Shown here: piece after piece, positions 1 through 9,794 of the stretch
How the letters are laid out: each line of letters begins with the position of its first letter
Position numbering within the stretch: the first letter of the stretch is position 1
Assembly (NCBI GenBank): GCA_021775425.1
Contig: JAJFHX010000004.1
Location: 186,001-250,000 of the forward strand
From: Hyphomicrobiales bacterium
GTDB lineage: Bacteria; Pseudomonadota; Alphaproteobacteria; Rhizobiales; HXMU1428-3
Length of the DNA stretch: 64,000 bases
Reading direction: 5' to 3'
Notes under the pieces: generated by a model
Database searches by the model: none
The model's input: only the letters and a program-made list of their open reading frames with translations
Told to the model about the DNA's origin: nothing
Translations under genes and position numbers: made by a program

Positions 1-80
1 TGCGCCGCAACGCGGCGGGCGGCCCTGCCGCCATGCGCGTCCCACCCTTTATCAAGGGTGGGACTTAATTCTTCGGTTCG
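1..80 (+). repeat. Mosaic hairpin element, 3' part (cut by window start)
   Basis: Three consecutive hairpins are visible. GCCGC-AAC-GCGGC is at 5-17 in a context shared with the other copies. GGCGGC-CCT-GCCGCC is at 18-32. An 11-bp stem GTCCCACCCTT with loop TATC is at 39-64. The linker CCATGCGCG and the trailing CTTCTTCG-like end match the same positions in the copies at 53171, 58617 and 59507. The 5' part lies outside the window. Confidence 0.8.
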
Positions 81-107
81 CTTTGGACTAAGGCTGAGTT
101 CTGCATT

Positions 108-302
108 CTCTCACGGCTATTTCAAACGCTGAAGCGTTTGAGCCTACGAGGTGCGCCGCAACGCGGCGGGCGGCATTCTTGTGGCTCCTTCAGTTGCCCA
201 CTACGCAACCGGAGCGAAATTCTTGTAGCTCCTTCGGTTGCCCACTACGCAACCGGAGCGAGGTTCTTGTGACTCTTTCAGTTACCTAATTTGCAACCGG
301 CG
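108..302 (+). repeat. Mosaic hairpin element with three TTCA-type units
   Basis: It begins with CTCTCACGGCTAT. A perfect hairpin follows (stem TCAAACGC, loop TGAA, 122-141), then GCCTACGAGGTGC and the GCCGC/GCGGC hairpin. Two tandem units then occur at 184-215 and 228-259. Each has an outer stem GCTCC/GGAGC, the linker TTCA or TTCG, an inner stem GTTGC/GCAAC and a CCACTAC loop. A third, decayed unit lies at about 270-302 and abuts the stop codon of the pabB-pabC gene on the other strand. Only the GC-rich hairpin and linkers are conserved in sequence against other copies; the first stem differs but still pairs. Confidence 0.85.
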
Positions 303-304
303 TG

Positions 305-2143
305 TTATTTGACCAGATTTGCTTTTATGAGCCCGCGGACTGAATTGCCGACGTAGATTTCATCGGCGCTTTCGAGATCGTGCCTGTAAAGCACAGCTTC
401 TGTTACCTCACCACTTTCAATCAGGCTTTGGCGCAATGTGCCACACAATAAGCCAGAAGTGATCGGCGGGGTGATTAATTTTCCATTCTTTTTGATGAAT
501 AAATTTGTGATGCTGCCTTCGGTCAGCTCGCCGCGCTCGTTTTGAAAAATCACTTCGTCCAGCGATGGTGATTTATCATCAGCCTGCATTTTTGCTTTGA
601 ATTGCTTTTGAGCTTCAACCCTTGCTTCATCATAAAAACTGCGATTGGTTGTTTTATGATAGAGAAATACATTCTCTGAATGCAGCGGGTCATTGACCAG
701 CTTTATCTGCCACGTGAGTGATGTTTCTGGCGGTGTTATGACTGTTGGAGTTAATGACACGCTGCCATTTTTTTGCAGCAATAATCTTATTCTCAGATGA
801 TCGGGATTGTCTTTCACCAGATTGAAGAGCAGTTGTTTTATTTGATCTATATCAGATATATAAGCGAAATATTCTGCTGAATTCTGTAGCCTTGATAAAT
901 GTTCTTCCAGGTATAAAAGCCCTTTTTGCGGGGAATAGCCGATGGTTTCAATGAGGCTGAATTCAGGCGTTTCTGATTTCAGAAACTTCATTTTCAAGAG
1001 GCATTCTTCATATTCAGATTTTGCATCTGAATCAAACACAAGCCCGCTACCGATGCCTATTTCACCTGTTCCCTTATCATCAAGACGAACCGTTCTGATG
1101 GCGACATTAAAAATGTAATCTTTGTTTGGTGAAAAATAACCGATAGCACCTGTGTAAATTGAGCGGGGACTTTGCTCAAGATCATCTATGAGTTCCATAG
1201 CCCGGATTTTAGGAGCACCGGTAATTGAGCCCGGTGGAAACAGTGCCTGCATTTGCTCAAAGAGTGAGATGTCCTTTTTTTGGCGGGCGCGCACGATCGA
1301 GATCATCTGATGCAGGGAGGGAAATGTCTCGACCTTGAATAATTCATCAACTGAGACCGTACCCATTTCAGCGATGCGGCCAAAATCATTGCGCATCAAA
1401 TCTACGATCATCAGATTTTCGGCTTTTGATTTCTGATCTTCTCTTAACGACTGACTTAAATGCTGATCCTGACTTGTTGTCGGGCCACGCTTTAAGGTGC
1501 CTTTCATGGGGCGGGTTTCAATCCAGCACTCTGTTTTTTCAATAAACAATTCCGGAGAGGCGGAGAGGATTATTTCTTCTCCTGTATTTATAAAACTTGC
1601 AAATTCAACCGGTTGGGCGCGGCGCATTTTGCTATAAAGGGCAATAGGATTGGCGTTTTTGATCGCGGCTTTAAAGGTGAGGTTTAACTGATAGATATCA
1701 CCTGCGGTGATGGCCTGTTTCACTTTTCCAAATTTTGCCTGGTAGTCCTTAAAGGTCACTTCTGGTTGAATGGTCAGAGGCGGTATTTCGCTGATATGTT
1801 CCTGCCTTTGCCTCGCCTCAAGCCAGCGTTCAATTTCCTCAGTTGTTACTGATAATTTTTCTTTAAAAACACCAAACCACAGCAATGGCGTTGCGCTTTT
1901 TAAGCGGTGCTGAAGTTTTGGCTCCAGCGCGAGACCAAGTTCATAATTCATATAGCCCGCAACATAGTCGCCGGCGTTCAATGCGTTTGTGATGTCATCG
2001 AATGCGGTTTTGACTTCATCGGTTTCATTGGCAACAATAATGGCGTGTGGGTCCTCGAACAACAGGCCACCATGTTGCGGTTTCAGGCTGTTCTCGAGCA
2101 GGACATATGGTGGCTGCAGGTGTATGAGTTTTTCAGGTGCCAT
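305..2143 (-). CDS. pabBC: Bifunctional aminodeoxychorismate synthase component I / aminodeoxychorismate lyase
   Basis: This 612-aa fusion makes p-aminobenzoate for folate synthesis. Residues about 1-380 form the chorismate-binding domain: AGDIYQLNLTF, SASPELF, MIVDLMRNDFGRIAEMG, and the C-terminal signature GSITGAPKIRAMELI. The motif is PMKGT, with the lysine typical of PabB; anthranilate synthases carry PIAGT. Residues about 385-612 are a PLP fold-type IV lyase with HKTTNR (likely Schiff-base lysine) and LTEGSITNLF. The glutamine amidotransferase partner PabA is not in the window. Such PabB-PabC fusions are common in Alphaproteobacteria. The gene stands alone; its stop codon abuts a decayed hairpin repeat. 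Confidence 0.93.
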   Translation of the reverse strand: MAPEKLIHLQPPYVLLENSLKPQHGGLLFEDPHAIIVANETDEVKTAFDDITNALNAGDYVAGYMNYELGLALEPKLQHRLKSATPLLWFGVFKEKLSVTTEEIERWLEARQRQEHISEIPPLTIQPEVTFKDYQAKFGKVKQAITAGDIYQLNLTFKAAIKNANPIALYSKMRRAQPVEFASFINTGEEIILSASPELFIEKTECWIETRPMKGTLKRGPTTSQDQHLSQSLREDQKSKAENLMIVDLMRNDFGRIAEMGTVSVDELFKVETFPSLHQMISIVRARQKKDISLFEQMQALFPPGSITGAPKIRAMELIDDLEQSPRSIYTGAIGYFSPNKDYIFNVAIRTVRLDDKGTGEIGIGSGLVFDSDAKSEYEECLLKMKFLKSETPEFSLIETIGYSPQKGLLYLEEHLSRLQNSAEYFAYISDIDQIKQLLFNLVKDNPDHLRIRLLLQKNGSVSLTPTVITPPETSLTWQIKLVNDPLHSENVFLYHKTTNRSFYDEARVEAQKQFKAKMQADDKSPSLDEVIFQNERGELTEGSITNLFIKKNGKLITPPITSGLLCGTLRQSLIESGEVTEAVLYRHDLESADEIYVGNSVRGLIKANLVK

Positions 2144-2494
2144 AATATTTTGGGGATGCGAAGTTTCTAATTGACCTTCATACGGCTTTCCTTAATGGGC
2201 ATCAAGACTTATTCAGTTATCAACTATTCATCAAAGGCTGGCTTAATCGCAGTTCTAACGAATTTTACGCTCAATCGGCTCAGCATACTGTTTTGCCAGG
2301 GCTACTTACCAACACTGGAAAAATTTGTTTTTTAGCTTTCTTTTTCTGGCTGAGCTGTTATAAAGCTTTTTCTTACCTTTGGTTTAAGGGCACAGCACCC
2401 TTGAAAACCACTTTTTATGCACCATGTGTATAAGGCTTATATCGTTTTATCGGGCAGCCCCCTTTAGAGCGATTTTTAAGCATTTCAATTTTGT
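2144..2494. other. Intergenic region before tRNA-fMet, no gene seen
   Basis: About 350 AT-rich bases separate pabBC from the initiator tRNA. No ORF with a ribosome binding site and no repeat module is seen. The tRNA promoter is expected near 2400-2480, where TTGAAA (about 2402) and TATAAG-like words occur, but their spacing is not canonical, so no promoter is called. Confidence 0.5.
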
Positions 2495-2571
<77 letters not shown>

Positions 2572-2629
2572 ATTTTTCCTTATAAAACCATGCCTTATCA
2601 GATGCAGTGTTTGTCTGTGCTTTGTTCAG

Positions 2630-2917
2630 TCAATTCACCACGGACAAGACGCCCTGGTTTGCGAAGGGAAACAGTGCCATATTGGTGAGTAGTGCCAGGA
2701 TGACCAAGGGGTAATATGGTCGTATCAGTGGCCATTTTCTTGAGGCGATGACGATGATCAGGCTCAAAATTAAACCTGCAACAATTCCTGTAAGAATGCC
2801 GTAAGGCACGCCTAAACCTGTGCCTAGACCGGGGTTTAGCCGATTGAGGGTCACTGCAATCATCGGTGGGGCCCATATAGCTGAGACTAATAATAAAGTT
2901 ACGATGAATTTAAACAT
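2630..2917 (-). CDS. Small three-helix membrane protein, unknown function
   Basis: A 95-aa product from the preferred ATG at 2917, which has AGGCG 4-8 nt upstream. An in-frame ATG at 2959 would give 109 aa but has no visible ribosome binding site. Three hydrophobic stretches (about residues 3-22, 35-60, 68-90) with short polar linkers suggest an integral inner-membrane protein. No family is recognised. It lies on the same strand as cusA and downstream of it, so it could be cotranscribed, but nothing else ties it to copper. Confidence 0.6.
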   Translation of the reverse strand: MFKFIVTLLLVSAIWAPPMIAVTLNRLNPGLGTGLGVPYGILTGIVAGLILSLIIVIASRKWPLIRPYYPLVILALLTNMALFPFANQGVLSVVN

Positions 2918-3013
2918 TTGTCGCCTGCCATGTTGCTGAATGTTCATTTGATTATTCATATGTCGTTGATGAATTATATCAGGTTCAATGATTGCAAAAA
3001 TGTTTTAAATTCT

Positions 3014-6000
3014 TCAACATAGTTCTGATAACCTCATTTGTTCTGCTTCGCTGGTCTTTTCATTTTCGTTAAACCTCCTTCCTTCCCAGAGCTGATAGAT
3101 AACCGGGATGATGATGAGTGTGAGAATGGTGGTTGTGACCATGCCGCCGACCATGGGCAGGGCTATGCGGCGCATGACATCTGCGCCAATTCCATCGGTG
3201 AAAAAGATGGGTAGGAGGCCGGCTATAATGACGGTGACTGTCATCAGTTTCGGGCGCACCCGCAATAAGGCACCATTAATGATCGCCTGATATAGCTCGG
3301 CTTTGTTCTTTGGCGGGTGAGACCGGATTTGCGCGTCGATATAAAGCAGCATAACAACAGCCGTTTCGACAGCTATGCCGCCGAGGGCGATGAAACCAAC
3401 GGCGACGGCGACTGAGAAATTATACCCCGCGAGATATACGGCCCAGATTCCCCCTATCAAGCCAAATGGCAGAGACATCATGATAATGAGGGTGCGATCC
3501 AGTTTGTTAAAATGCAGCATTAAGAGGACGAAAATGATCAGGATCACTGACGGGATGGCGATGGTCAGTTTCTCTCTTGCTTCTATCAATTGTTCGAATT
3601 GACCTGACCAAGTGATTGAGTAGCCCGGCGGTAATTGTACTTGTTGTTCAATTACAGTTCTTGCCTCTTCGACATAGGAGCCGATATCGCGGTCTGAAAT
3701 ATCAACAAAGACCCAGCCTGTCAGCCTTGCATTTTCTGAACGCAGCATTGGCGGGCCATCGACAACTTTTAAAGTTGCCAGTTCACTTAACGGAATGTGC
3801 TGGCCTTGCGGGGTGGGGACTAAAATTTCTGACAGTTGCTCTGGTCTTTCGCGAAAGGCGCGTTCATAGCGCAGCATGATGTTAAAACGCTTGCGCCCCT
3901 CTACGCTTTCAGAGAGTTTCATGCCGCCAAGAGCTGTCTGGATCACGGACTGAAAAACAGACAAGTCTATATTCTGTCGGGCAAGTTCTCGTCGGTTTGG
4001 CTGGATTTCAAGATATTTACCGCCGACGACACGATCAGCAAAAGCTGTTCTTGTGCCCCTCACATCTTTCACAGCCGCTTCAACTTCAAGGGCTATACGC
4101 TCAATTTTCTTTAGATCATCACCAGATATTTTTATTCCGACCGGGGTGCGTATGCCGGTTGAGATCATATCCATGCGGATTTTAATGGGATAGCCCCAGG
4201 AATTAACAAGGCCGGGGATTTTTGTGCGCTGGTCCAGCTCACTGATCAAGGACTTTACGTTTACACCTTCGCGCCATTCATTTTTGTCTTTTAATTTTAC
4301 CCAGGTTTCTATCATGGTGATTGGAGCCGGGTCAGTTGCGGTATCAGCGCGGCCAACCTTGCCGAAGACGCGTTCAACTTCTGGTACTGTTTTCAGAAGG
4401 CGATTGGTCTGGGAGAGAATTTCCTTTGCTTTGGTGATCGAAACACCTGGTAAAGTGGTTGGCATATATAGCAACTCACCTTCATAAAGGGCTGGCATGA
4501 ATTCAGTGCCGATATTTTTGATCGGATAGATAACAGACAATAACAATAGAGATAACAGGCCGAGTGTCAGCCATCTGGCCTTCAAAGCCAGGGCCAGGAC
4601 GGGTTGGTAGAGCCAGACGAAAAAGCGATTTATCGGGTTTTTCATTTCAGGCAGTATGCGCCCTTTTATCAGCCACATCATCAGCACCGGCACGAGGGTA
4701 ACTGATAAGAGTGAGGCGATGGCCATTGCATAAGTCTTAGTAAAAGCCAGAGGGGCGAACAAACGGTAACTCTGCCCAGTTAGCGCAAAGACTGGAATGA
4801 AAGAAACTGTGATAATCAACAGTGAGAAAAACAGCCCTGGTCCGACTTCTTTTGCCGCCATTAATATGGCTTGCTGCTTTTCGGCGGCAGAGGCACCACC
4901 TTTTAATTCGGAGAGTTTTCTGTGGGCATTTTCCACCATCACGATTGACGCATCCACCATTGCGCCAATGGCGATGGCAATGCCACCAAGGGACATGATG
5001 TTTGCAGTTAAGCCTTGCCACGACATGATGATAAACGCACCGAAGACACCAAGTGGCAGTGTGATGATCGCAACGAATGCTGAGCGCGCGTGAAGCAGGA
5101 AGATGAAACATACGAGTGCTACGACAAGGCCTTCTTCAAGCAGTTTTATTGAGAGATATTCAACGGCTTTTTCAATCAGCGGTGCGCGGTCATAAACGGT
5201 GATGATTTCAACGCCTTCAGGCAGGCCTGATTGTAGCTCGCTGATTTTTTTCTTCACGGCTTTAATAACTGTCAGAGCATTTTCACCTGACCTCATCACG
5301 ACGATACCACTAACAACTTCACCAGCGCCGTTGAGCTCGACAACACCGCGCCGCAATTCCGGGCCTTCGACAATGCGCGTGACATCCTTTAGCAATACGG
5401 GGGTGCCGGATGACGAATAAACAACCACATTTTTAAGTTGCTCAATATTTTCGATATAGCCGGTTGAGCGGATGATCAACTCGGTTTCTGATTGCTCCAG
5501 AACCCGGCCGCCAACTTCCTGGCTGGAGGCTTTGACGGCTTCAGATATTCTTGAAATCGGCACATTATAAGCGCGGAGCCGGTTTGGATCGATAAGGACC
5601 TGATATTCTTTGACAAAGCCACCAACGGAAGCGACTTCAGAAACGCCATCAACGGTTGCCAATTCGAATTTCAGGAACCAATCCTGCAACGAGCGCAATT
5701 CTGAAAGATCCAGTTTTCCGGATTTATCAACGAGGCTGTACTGATAGACCCAGCCAACACCTGTGGCATCAGGCCCGATTTGCGGCGATACATTTTCTGG
5801 CAACTCAGTGCTGATTTTTGAAAGGGCTTCGACCACGCGGGAGCGGGCCCAATACTGATCAACATCATCTTCAAAAATCACATAAACAAAGCTGCTGCCA
5901 AACATTGAAAAGCCGCGCACAGCCTTGGTTTTGGGCAACCCCAGCAGAGTTGTTGACAAAGGATATGTCACCAGGTCTTCGATAATCTGGGGGGACTGGC

Positions 6001-6232
6001 CCTGAAATTCAGTGCGGATGATAACTTGTGTGTCAGTTAAATCAGGGATGGCATCAAGGGCCGTGTTTTTAACGGAGACCCAGCCTGCGACAGCAAGGGC
6101 GATGGTGCCTATGAGGACCAGAAGCTGGTTTTTCACTGACCAGCCGATGAGTTTTGCGACCGCTGATTTTGAAGGGTCATGCAATTCAATGTTCATTTTT
6201 TCGTTCTCATTTGAGGATTGATTAGTGGGCAT
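3014..6232 (-). CDS. cusA: CusA-type heavy-metal RND efflux pump (Cu/Ag)
   Basis: An inner-membrane proton/metal antiporter of about 1072 aa, the usual size of the HME-RND family. The fourth-helix region contains AIGAMVDASIVMVENAH. This matches the CusA (monovalent Cu+/Ag+) type, not the DFG-containing CzcA type. Two large periplasmic loops follow helices 1 and 7, and the final helices contain GGIAVETAVVMLLY. The ATG at 6232 is preferred; it overlaps the cusB stop by 11 nt, indicating translational coupling. The in-frame upstream ATG at 6262 would overlap more. The C-terminus is plain. No outer-membrane CusC gene is adjacent. Confidence 0.92.
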   Translation of the reverse strand: MPTNQSSNENEKMNIELHDPSKSAVAKLIGWSVKNQLLVLIGTIALAVAGWVSVKNTALDAIPDLTDTQVIIRTEFQGQSPQIIEDLVTYPLSTTLLGLPKTKAVRGFSMFGSSFVYVIFEDDVDQYWARSRVVEALSKISTELPENVSPQIGPDATGVGWVYQYSLVDKSGKLDLSELRSLQDWFLKFELATVDGVSEVASVGGFVKEYQVLIDPNRLRAYNVPISRISEAVKASSQEVGGRVLEQSETELIIRSTGYIENIEQLKNVVVYSSSGTPVLLKDVTRIVEGPELRRGVVELNGAGEVVSGIVVMRSGENALTVIKAVKKKISELQSGLPEGVEIITVYDRAPLIEKAVEYLSIKLLEEGLVVALVCFIFLLHARSAFVAIITLPLGVFGAFIIMSWQGLTANIMSLGGIAIAIGAMVDASIVMVENAHRKLSELKGGASAAEKQQAILMAAKEVGPGLFFSLLIITVSFIPVFALTGQSYRLFAPLAFTKTYAMAIASLLSVTLVPVLMMWLIKGRILPEMKNPINRFFVWLYQPVLALALKARWLTLGLLSLLLLSVIYPIKNIGTEFMPALYEGELLYMPTTLPGVSITKAKEILSQTNRLLKTVPEVERVFGKVGRADTATDPAPITMIETWVKLKDKNEWREGVNVKSLISELDQRTKIPGLVNSWGYPIKIRMDMISTGIRTPVGIKISGDDLKKIERIALEVEAAVKDVRGTRTAFADRVVGGKYLEIQPNRRELARQNIDLSVFQSVIQTALGGMKLSESVEGRKRFNIMLRYERAFRERPEQLSEILVPTPQGQHIPLSELATLKVVDGPPMLRSENARLTGWVFVDISDRDIGSYVEEARTVIEQQVQLPPGYSITWSGQFEQLIEAREKLTIAIPSVILIIFVLLMLHFNKLDRTLIIMMSLPFGLIGGIWAVYLAGYNFSVAVAVGFIALGGIAVETAVVMLLYIDAQIRSHPPKNKAELYQAIINGALLRVRPKLMTVTVIIAGLLPIFFTDGIGADVMRRIALPMVGGMVTTTILTLIIIPVIYQLWEGRRFNENEKTSEAEQMRLSELC

Positions 6233-8012
6233 GACCGCTCCCCCGCATTGTGTCTGTGCCACGCGTTTCTTTCATGTCGTCTTTAGTGACTTTTTGGCTG
6301 GTTTTATCCATGTCGGACATGACTACATCAGGCCAGGGTATGAGTTCGGCCTGCTTCTTGTTATATGGGTTTAAAGGAGTGGCGCTGAGTTGCACCCACT
6401 TCTGACCAGCTTTATCGGTTTGATAGAGTTTTAGTTTTTTTGACTTGTAGTGTGCTGGCACGCCATTGATGAGCCAGGGTTCTAGCGCTGTTACGATGTT
6501 ATTTAGTGCGATTTTCCGCTCTGAGTTTGTTTTGGCACTCTGAGCCTGTTTAATTGCCGCTTCTGTTTCTGTGAGAACATTGGCCAATCTGGTGTTTTTA
6601 TATTCTGACCACAGCACTTTCTTTATTGCTAACGCTGGTGCGAGCTGGGATTCTTCAATGTCAGTGCCTTTCATCAAGGCTTCATGAATGTAAAGAGCGG
6701 CGTCGACCATATGATCAAAAGAGGCAAGTTCATTTTTGCTCAGTTTTAACTGATTTAGCGGCTTTTGCAGACGTTCGATTTTACGGAAAGATTCTCTTAA
6801 GGCACTTTCAGAATCAATCAGAAACTGGGCGGAGACGACGATATCTTCACCTGACTTTATGCCTGATTTTATTTCGGAGCGACCGCCTGTGACCAGGCCA
6901 AGCTCTACATTTCTTGAACGAAAACGGCCTTCTCCTAATGCTACGACAAGATAATCACCGCTCTCATCTTTTAATATAGCTTCAGAGGGGACGCTGAGAC
7001 GTTCTGAGATTTGTGTTTCAAAAACAACGTCCGCATAAGTCCCGGGGCGAAGGGCGCCGTCTTTATTGTCAATAATCAGACGCACGCGGCCCGTGCGGGT
7101 TTTTTCATCCATATCCGGATAGATATAGTCAACTTCGGTGTTCAGAGTTTTTCCCGGAATGTTGGGGAAATAAATATTGGCCTTTGTTCCGTTGGAGATA
7201 AAGCTCATATCTTTTTCAGATACATTTACAATCACCCAGACTTCAGAATAATCCTGAATTTTGGCAATGGTCATGCCGCGCTTCACGTAGGAACCGGGGG
7301 TGACATTCAGTGTGGCAACGGTTCCGTCCTGTACTGCAAAGAAGGGTATGTTTTGTTGCACGTCTTTCTTTTCAGTGATCAGATCGAGGGCCTGTTGTTG
7401 CACTCCAAAGCTTAGCAAGCGTCTTTTTATACTGGATTGCGCGTTTTTTGATTGAGAAAGCGCGGCCAGAAAATCTCTTTGAGAAACGATGAGTTCAGGG
7501 CTGAATAGCTCAAATAATACATCCCCTTTTTCGACCTTGTCACCAACAGCGGTGATGTTCAGTTTTTCGACCCAGCCTTCAACCCGGGCGGAAAGCTCCG
7601 TTTGCAGGCGTTCGTTTTCTTTGACTATGCCATAACTTCGTATCCGTTTGCCAAAGGCCGCGCGCTCAGCCTTTGCGAGGCGCACGCCCATTGTCTGTAT
7701 CATTTCAGGCGAAATGGATATGATCGGTTTTGATAATGGATCTTTGTTTTGATCATCAGCAGATGATTGGATTTTGACCAGATCCATTCCGCAGATGGGG
7801 CATGTTCCAAATTCATCCGCGATATAATGGGGATGCATGGGACAGGTCCATTTTTGTGAAGTTTTATCCGTTTCAGCGGCAAGGGAAGTTTTTATGATCG
7901 GGCCAAAGGGAGAGAATTGTGACGGGTTAAACTGGCCATGAAACAACATCAGACCAACTGCAAGCAGCAGAACCTGACATGATTGTTTTATTAATACTCG
8001 AGCAGGTGTCAT
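6222..8012 (-). CDS. cusB: CusB-type periplasmic adaptor with heavy-metal-binding and DUF3347-like domains
   Basis: About 596 aa from the ATG at 8012, which is preceded by AAAGG at 9-nt spacing; a longer start at 8123 is less likely. A signal/anchor helix is followed by a cysteine-rich heavy-metal-binding motif (CPMHP...CPICGMDL), which delivers Cu/Ag in this family. Then come the barrel-sandwich and beta-barrel membrane-fusion domains (EGWVEKL, VEKGDVLFELFSPEL, LRPGTYADVVF). The C-terminal ~150 residues resemble DUF3347, often fused to CusB-like adaptors. It links CusA to an outer-membrane channel, which is not encoded here. It is in an operon with cusA and probably with the CopL-like gene upstream. 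Confidence 0.9.
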   Translation of the reverse strand: MTPARVLIKQSCQVLLLAVGLMLFHGQFNPSQFSPFGPIIKTSLAAETDKTSQKWTCPMHPHYIADEFGTCPICGMDLVKIQSSADDQNKDPLSKPIISISPEMIQTMGVRLAKAERAAFGKRIRSYGIVKENERLQTELSARVEGWVEKLNITAVGDKVEKGDVLFELFSPELIVSQRDFLAALSQSKNAQSSIKRRLLSFGVQQQALDLITEKKDVQQNIPFFAVQDGTVATLNVTPGSYVKRGMTIAKIQDYSEVWVIVNVSEKDMSFISNGTKANIYFPNIPGKTLNTEVDYIYPDMDEKTRTGRVRLIIDNKDGALRPGTYADVVFETQISERLSVPSEAILKDESGDYLVVALGEGRFRSRNVELGLVTGGRSEIKSGIKSGEDIVVSAQFLIDSESALRESFRKIERLQKPLNQLKLSKNELASFDHMVDAALYIHEALMKGTDIEESQLAPALAIKKVLWSEYKNTRLANVLTETEAAIKQAQSAKTNSERKIALNNIVTALEPWLINGVPAHYKSKKLKLYQTDKAGQKWVQLSATPLNPYNKKQAELIPWPDVVMSDMDKTSQKVTKDDMKETRGTDTMRGSGHAH

Positions 8013-8142
8013 CAGATAACGCCTTTCATAAATCGTTTTTTGAGGGAGCTTTATTTGCGTCAGGGGAAAATATTTTAAGAGTCCAGACGCGATCAGACAC
8101 TCAATGGAATACGGAAATTCCAAAGTTTGTCAGCGCAACGAT

Positions 8143-8649
8143 TTAGAAGCGTAAACGAGACGATGTGAGGATAAGGGTTGAGATGCCATTTCGTGGTGGC
8201 AAAGTAGAAATGATATAAGGAGGGTCTGTCCCGGCCATCATTTCATGTTGAGATGGTAATAGATTCAGCAGCCGGGCGATTGTTAACTTGTATTCTTTCT
8301 GATTATCCCGGACTTCGATAAATTCCGAGTCTGGCGTTGTCGGGCAAGGCTCATTCAAAGATTGCAGACAATGATCTAAGCATAATAACTGCTTTTCTGA
8401 GGTCTTGTTGATTTGCTCTTTGGTCTGCTGGTTTTGAGACATCTTGTGGCAGGGTAAATGAGCTTTGTGCGATGATGATCGTTTTGAAGCATTTGCACCA
8501 TCATGGGTCTTTATGCCTGTGGTATTCGTCATCTCAGAATGCTTCATAGCAGAGGGAATAAGACCTATCGCGCAGGCGGGGGCTATGGTCGAGAAAAGGA
8601 CCATGAGTGCAATAACAGCTCTGCAATATGTCTGACGAAATGGATGCAT
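8143..8649 (-). CDS. CopL-like His/Cys/Met secreted protein, putative copper-related
   Basis: About 168 aa from the ATG at 8649, giving a clean signal peptide ending near APACA; in-frame starts at 8679 and 8697 are possible. The mature region is rich in His, Met and Ser and contains HLPCHKM followed ~30 residues later by CLDHC. This pattern resembles CopL/DUF2946-type proteins encoded next to copper resistance genes. The C-terminus contains PPRNG, seen in many such small proteins. It sits 130 bp upstream of cusB on the same strand. A role in periplasmic copper binding or in regulation of the operon is inference. Confidence 0.6.
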   Translation of the reverse strand: MHPFRQTYCRAVIALMVLFSTIAPACAIGLIPSAMKHSEMTNTTGIKTHDGANASKRSSSHKAHLPCHKMSQNQQTKEQINKTSEKQLLCLDHCLQSLNEPCPTTPDSEFIEVRDNQKEYKLTIARLLNLLPSQHEMMAGTDPPYIISTLPPRNGISTLILTSSRLRF

Positions 8650-8785
8650 GTTCTCAAACTTTTCAACTGGCAGCTTCATGACTGCCAATAAGCTCATAAT
8701 ATACCAATTTTATTTATTTTGCTATAAAATTTAATGTGATTGCTGCGTGATTGCTTGATTTCCACTTTTGCCAGTTGTTCCACAG

Positions 8786-8829
8786 GCGTCACGGAACTGT
8801 CATATAACCATTCAAGAACTGTCATAAAT
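8786..8829 (+). promoter_or_regulatory. Pho box (PhoB operator) for phnCDE
   Basis: Four 11-bp units in register: GCGTCACGGAA, CTGTCATATAA, CCATTCAAGAA, CTGTCATAAAT. Two are perfect CTGTCAT at 8797-8803 and 8819-8825, and the two others are degenerate. The 11-bp period and TGTCA core are those of PhoB binding sites. A -10-like AATAGT follows about 8 nt later, the spacing expected when PhoB replaces the -35 contact. The phnC start is about 50 bp downstream. Confidence 0.85.
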
Positions 8830-8878
8830 AAAAAATAGTCTCTAGCCACCGAATTCGATTATCAAAAAGGTGGATGAG

Positions 8879-9757
8879 ATGAGCGCAGCTGTTTCTGTCA
8901 AACAATTGTCAAAGACATTTGGCGGTAATCATAAAGCCTTAAAAGATGTCTCAATTGAGGTGAAGCCGGGTGAAATGGTGGCGCTGATTGGTGCCTCCGG
9001 TTCTGGCAAATCTACTTTGCTGCGCCATATTGCCGGCCTGGTTGAATCTGACCGACAAGCGCAAACCGAGATATCCATTTTTTCTCAAACCATGCAATCG
9101 GGCGGGCGCATATCTCCGCAGGCACGCCAGATACGCTCGCTTATCGGCGTTGTTTTTCAGCAATTTAATCTGGTCAGCCGTCTTAAGGTTCTGACCAATG
9201 TTCTGATGGGCAATCTTGGCACCATGCCGCACTGGAAGGGATGCCTTGGTTTATTCAGCGATGAACAGAAACAAGTTGCGATGCAGGCCTTAAGCCGAGT
9301 TGGTATCGACAAGCAAGCGCTGCAACGTGGCTCGACACTTTCTGGCGGGCAGCAACAACGCGCTGCCATCGCCCGCACACTTGTTCAGGGCGCTAAAGTT
9401 CTGATAGCGGATGAACCCATTGCATCGCTTGACCCTTCTTCAGCCCGCAAAGTGATGGACATACTTAAAGAGTTAAACAAAGAAGATAAAATCACCGTGA
9501 TGGTTTCGCTGCATCAGGTTGAGTATGCCCTTTCCTATTGCCCCAGAACAATTGCCCTGCGCCAGGGGGAAGTTGTTTATGATGGCCCGTCGCATGCTCT
9601 GACACCGGAATTCCTTGGTGAACTTTATGGAGCAGAGAGTGAAGAGCTGTTTCTTCCTTCGCTTTATGAAACTGCGCAGAAAGAAACCACAGTTCAAAAT
9701 ATTTCCCGAGATTACAAGCCTACACCTGCCGCCGCCCTTCAAGAGGCGATGGCTTAA
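8879..9757 (+). CDS. phnC: Phosphonate ABC transporter ATP-binding protein PhnC
   Basis: ATPase subunit of the phosphonate importer, 292 aa. Walker A is GASGSGKST, the signature is LSGGQQQR, Walker B is VLIADEP, and the switch His is in SLHQVEYAL. The ATG at 8879 is preferred because AAGGTGG lies just upstream with good spacing; an in-frame GTG at 8870 overlaps that site. The C-terminal tail after about residue 250 is longer than in E. coli PhnC. It is the first gene of the Pho-box-controlled phnCDE-DUF1045 operon. Confidence 0.95.
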   Translation: MSAAVSVKQLSKTFGGNHKALKDVSIEVKPGEMVALIGASGSGKSTLLRHIAGLVESDRQAQTEISIFSQTMQSGGRISPQARQIRSLIGVVFQQFNLVSRLKVLTNVLMGNLGTMPHWKGCLGLFSDEQKQVAMQALSRVGIDKQALQRGSTLSGGQQQRAAIARTLVQGAKVLIADEPIASLDPSSARKVMDILKELNKEDKITVMVSLHQVEYALSYCPRTIALRQGEVVYDGPSHALTPEFLGELYGAESEELFLPSLYETAQKETTVQNISRDYKPTPAAALQEAMA

Positions 9758-9794
9758 TATTATCGACGAATTAGCATATATCAGGAGATTTAAG

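Noticed and set aside
2598-2876. 92-codon minus-strand frame overlapping the small membrane protein gene
   Set aside because: The alternative frame has a coherent three-helix hydrophobic pattern; this frame is polar and irregular.
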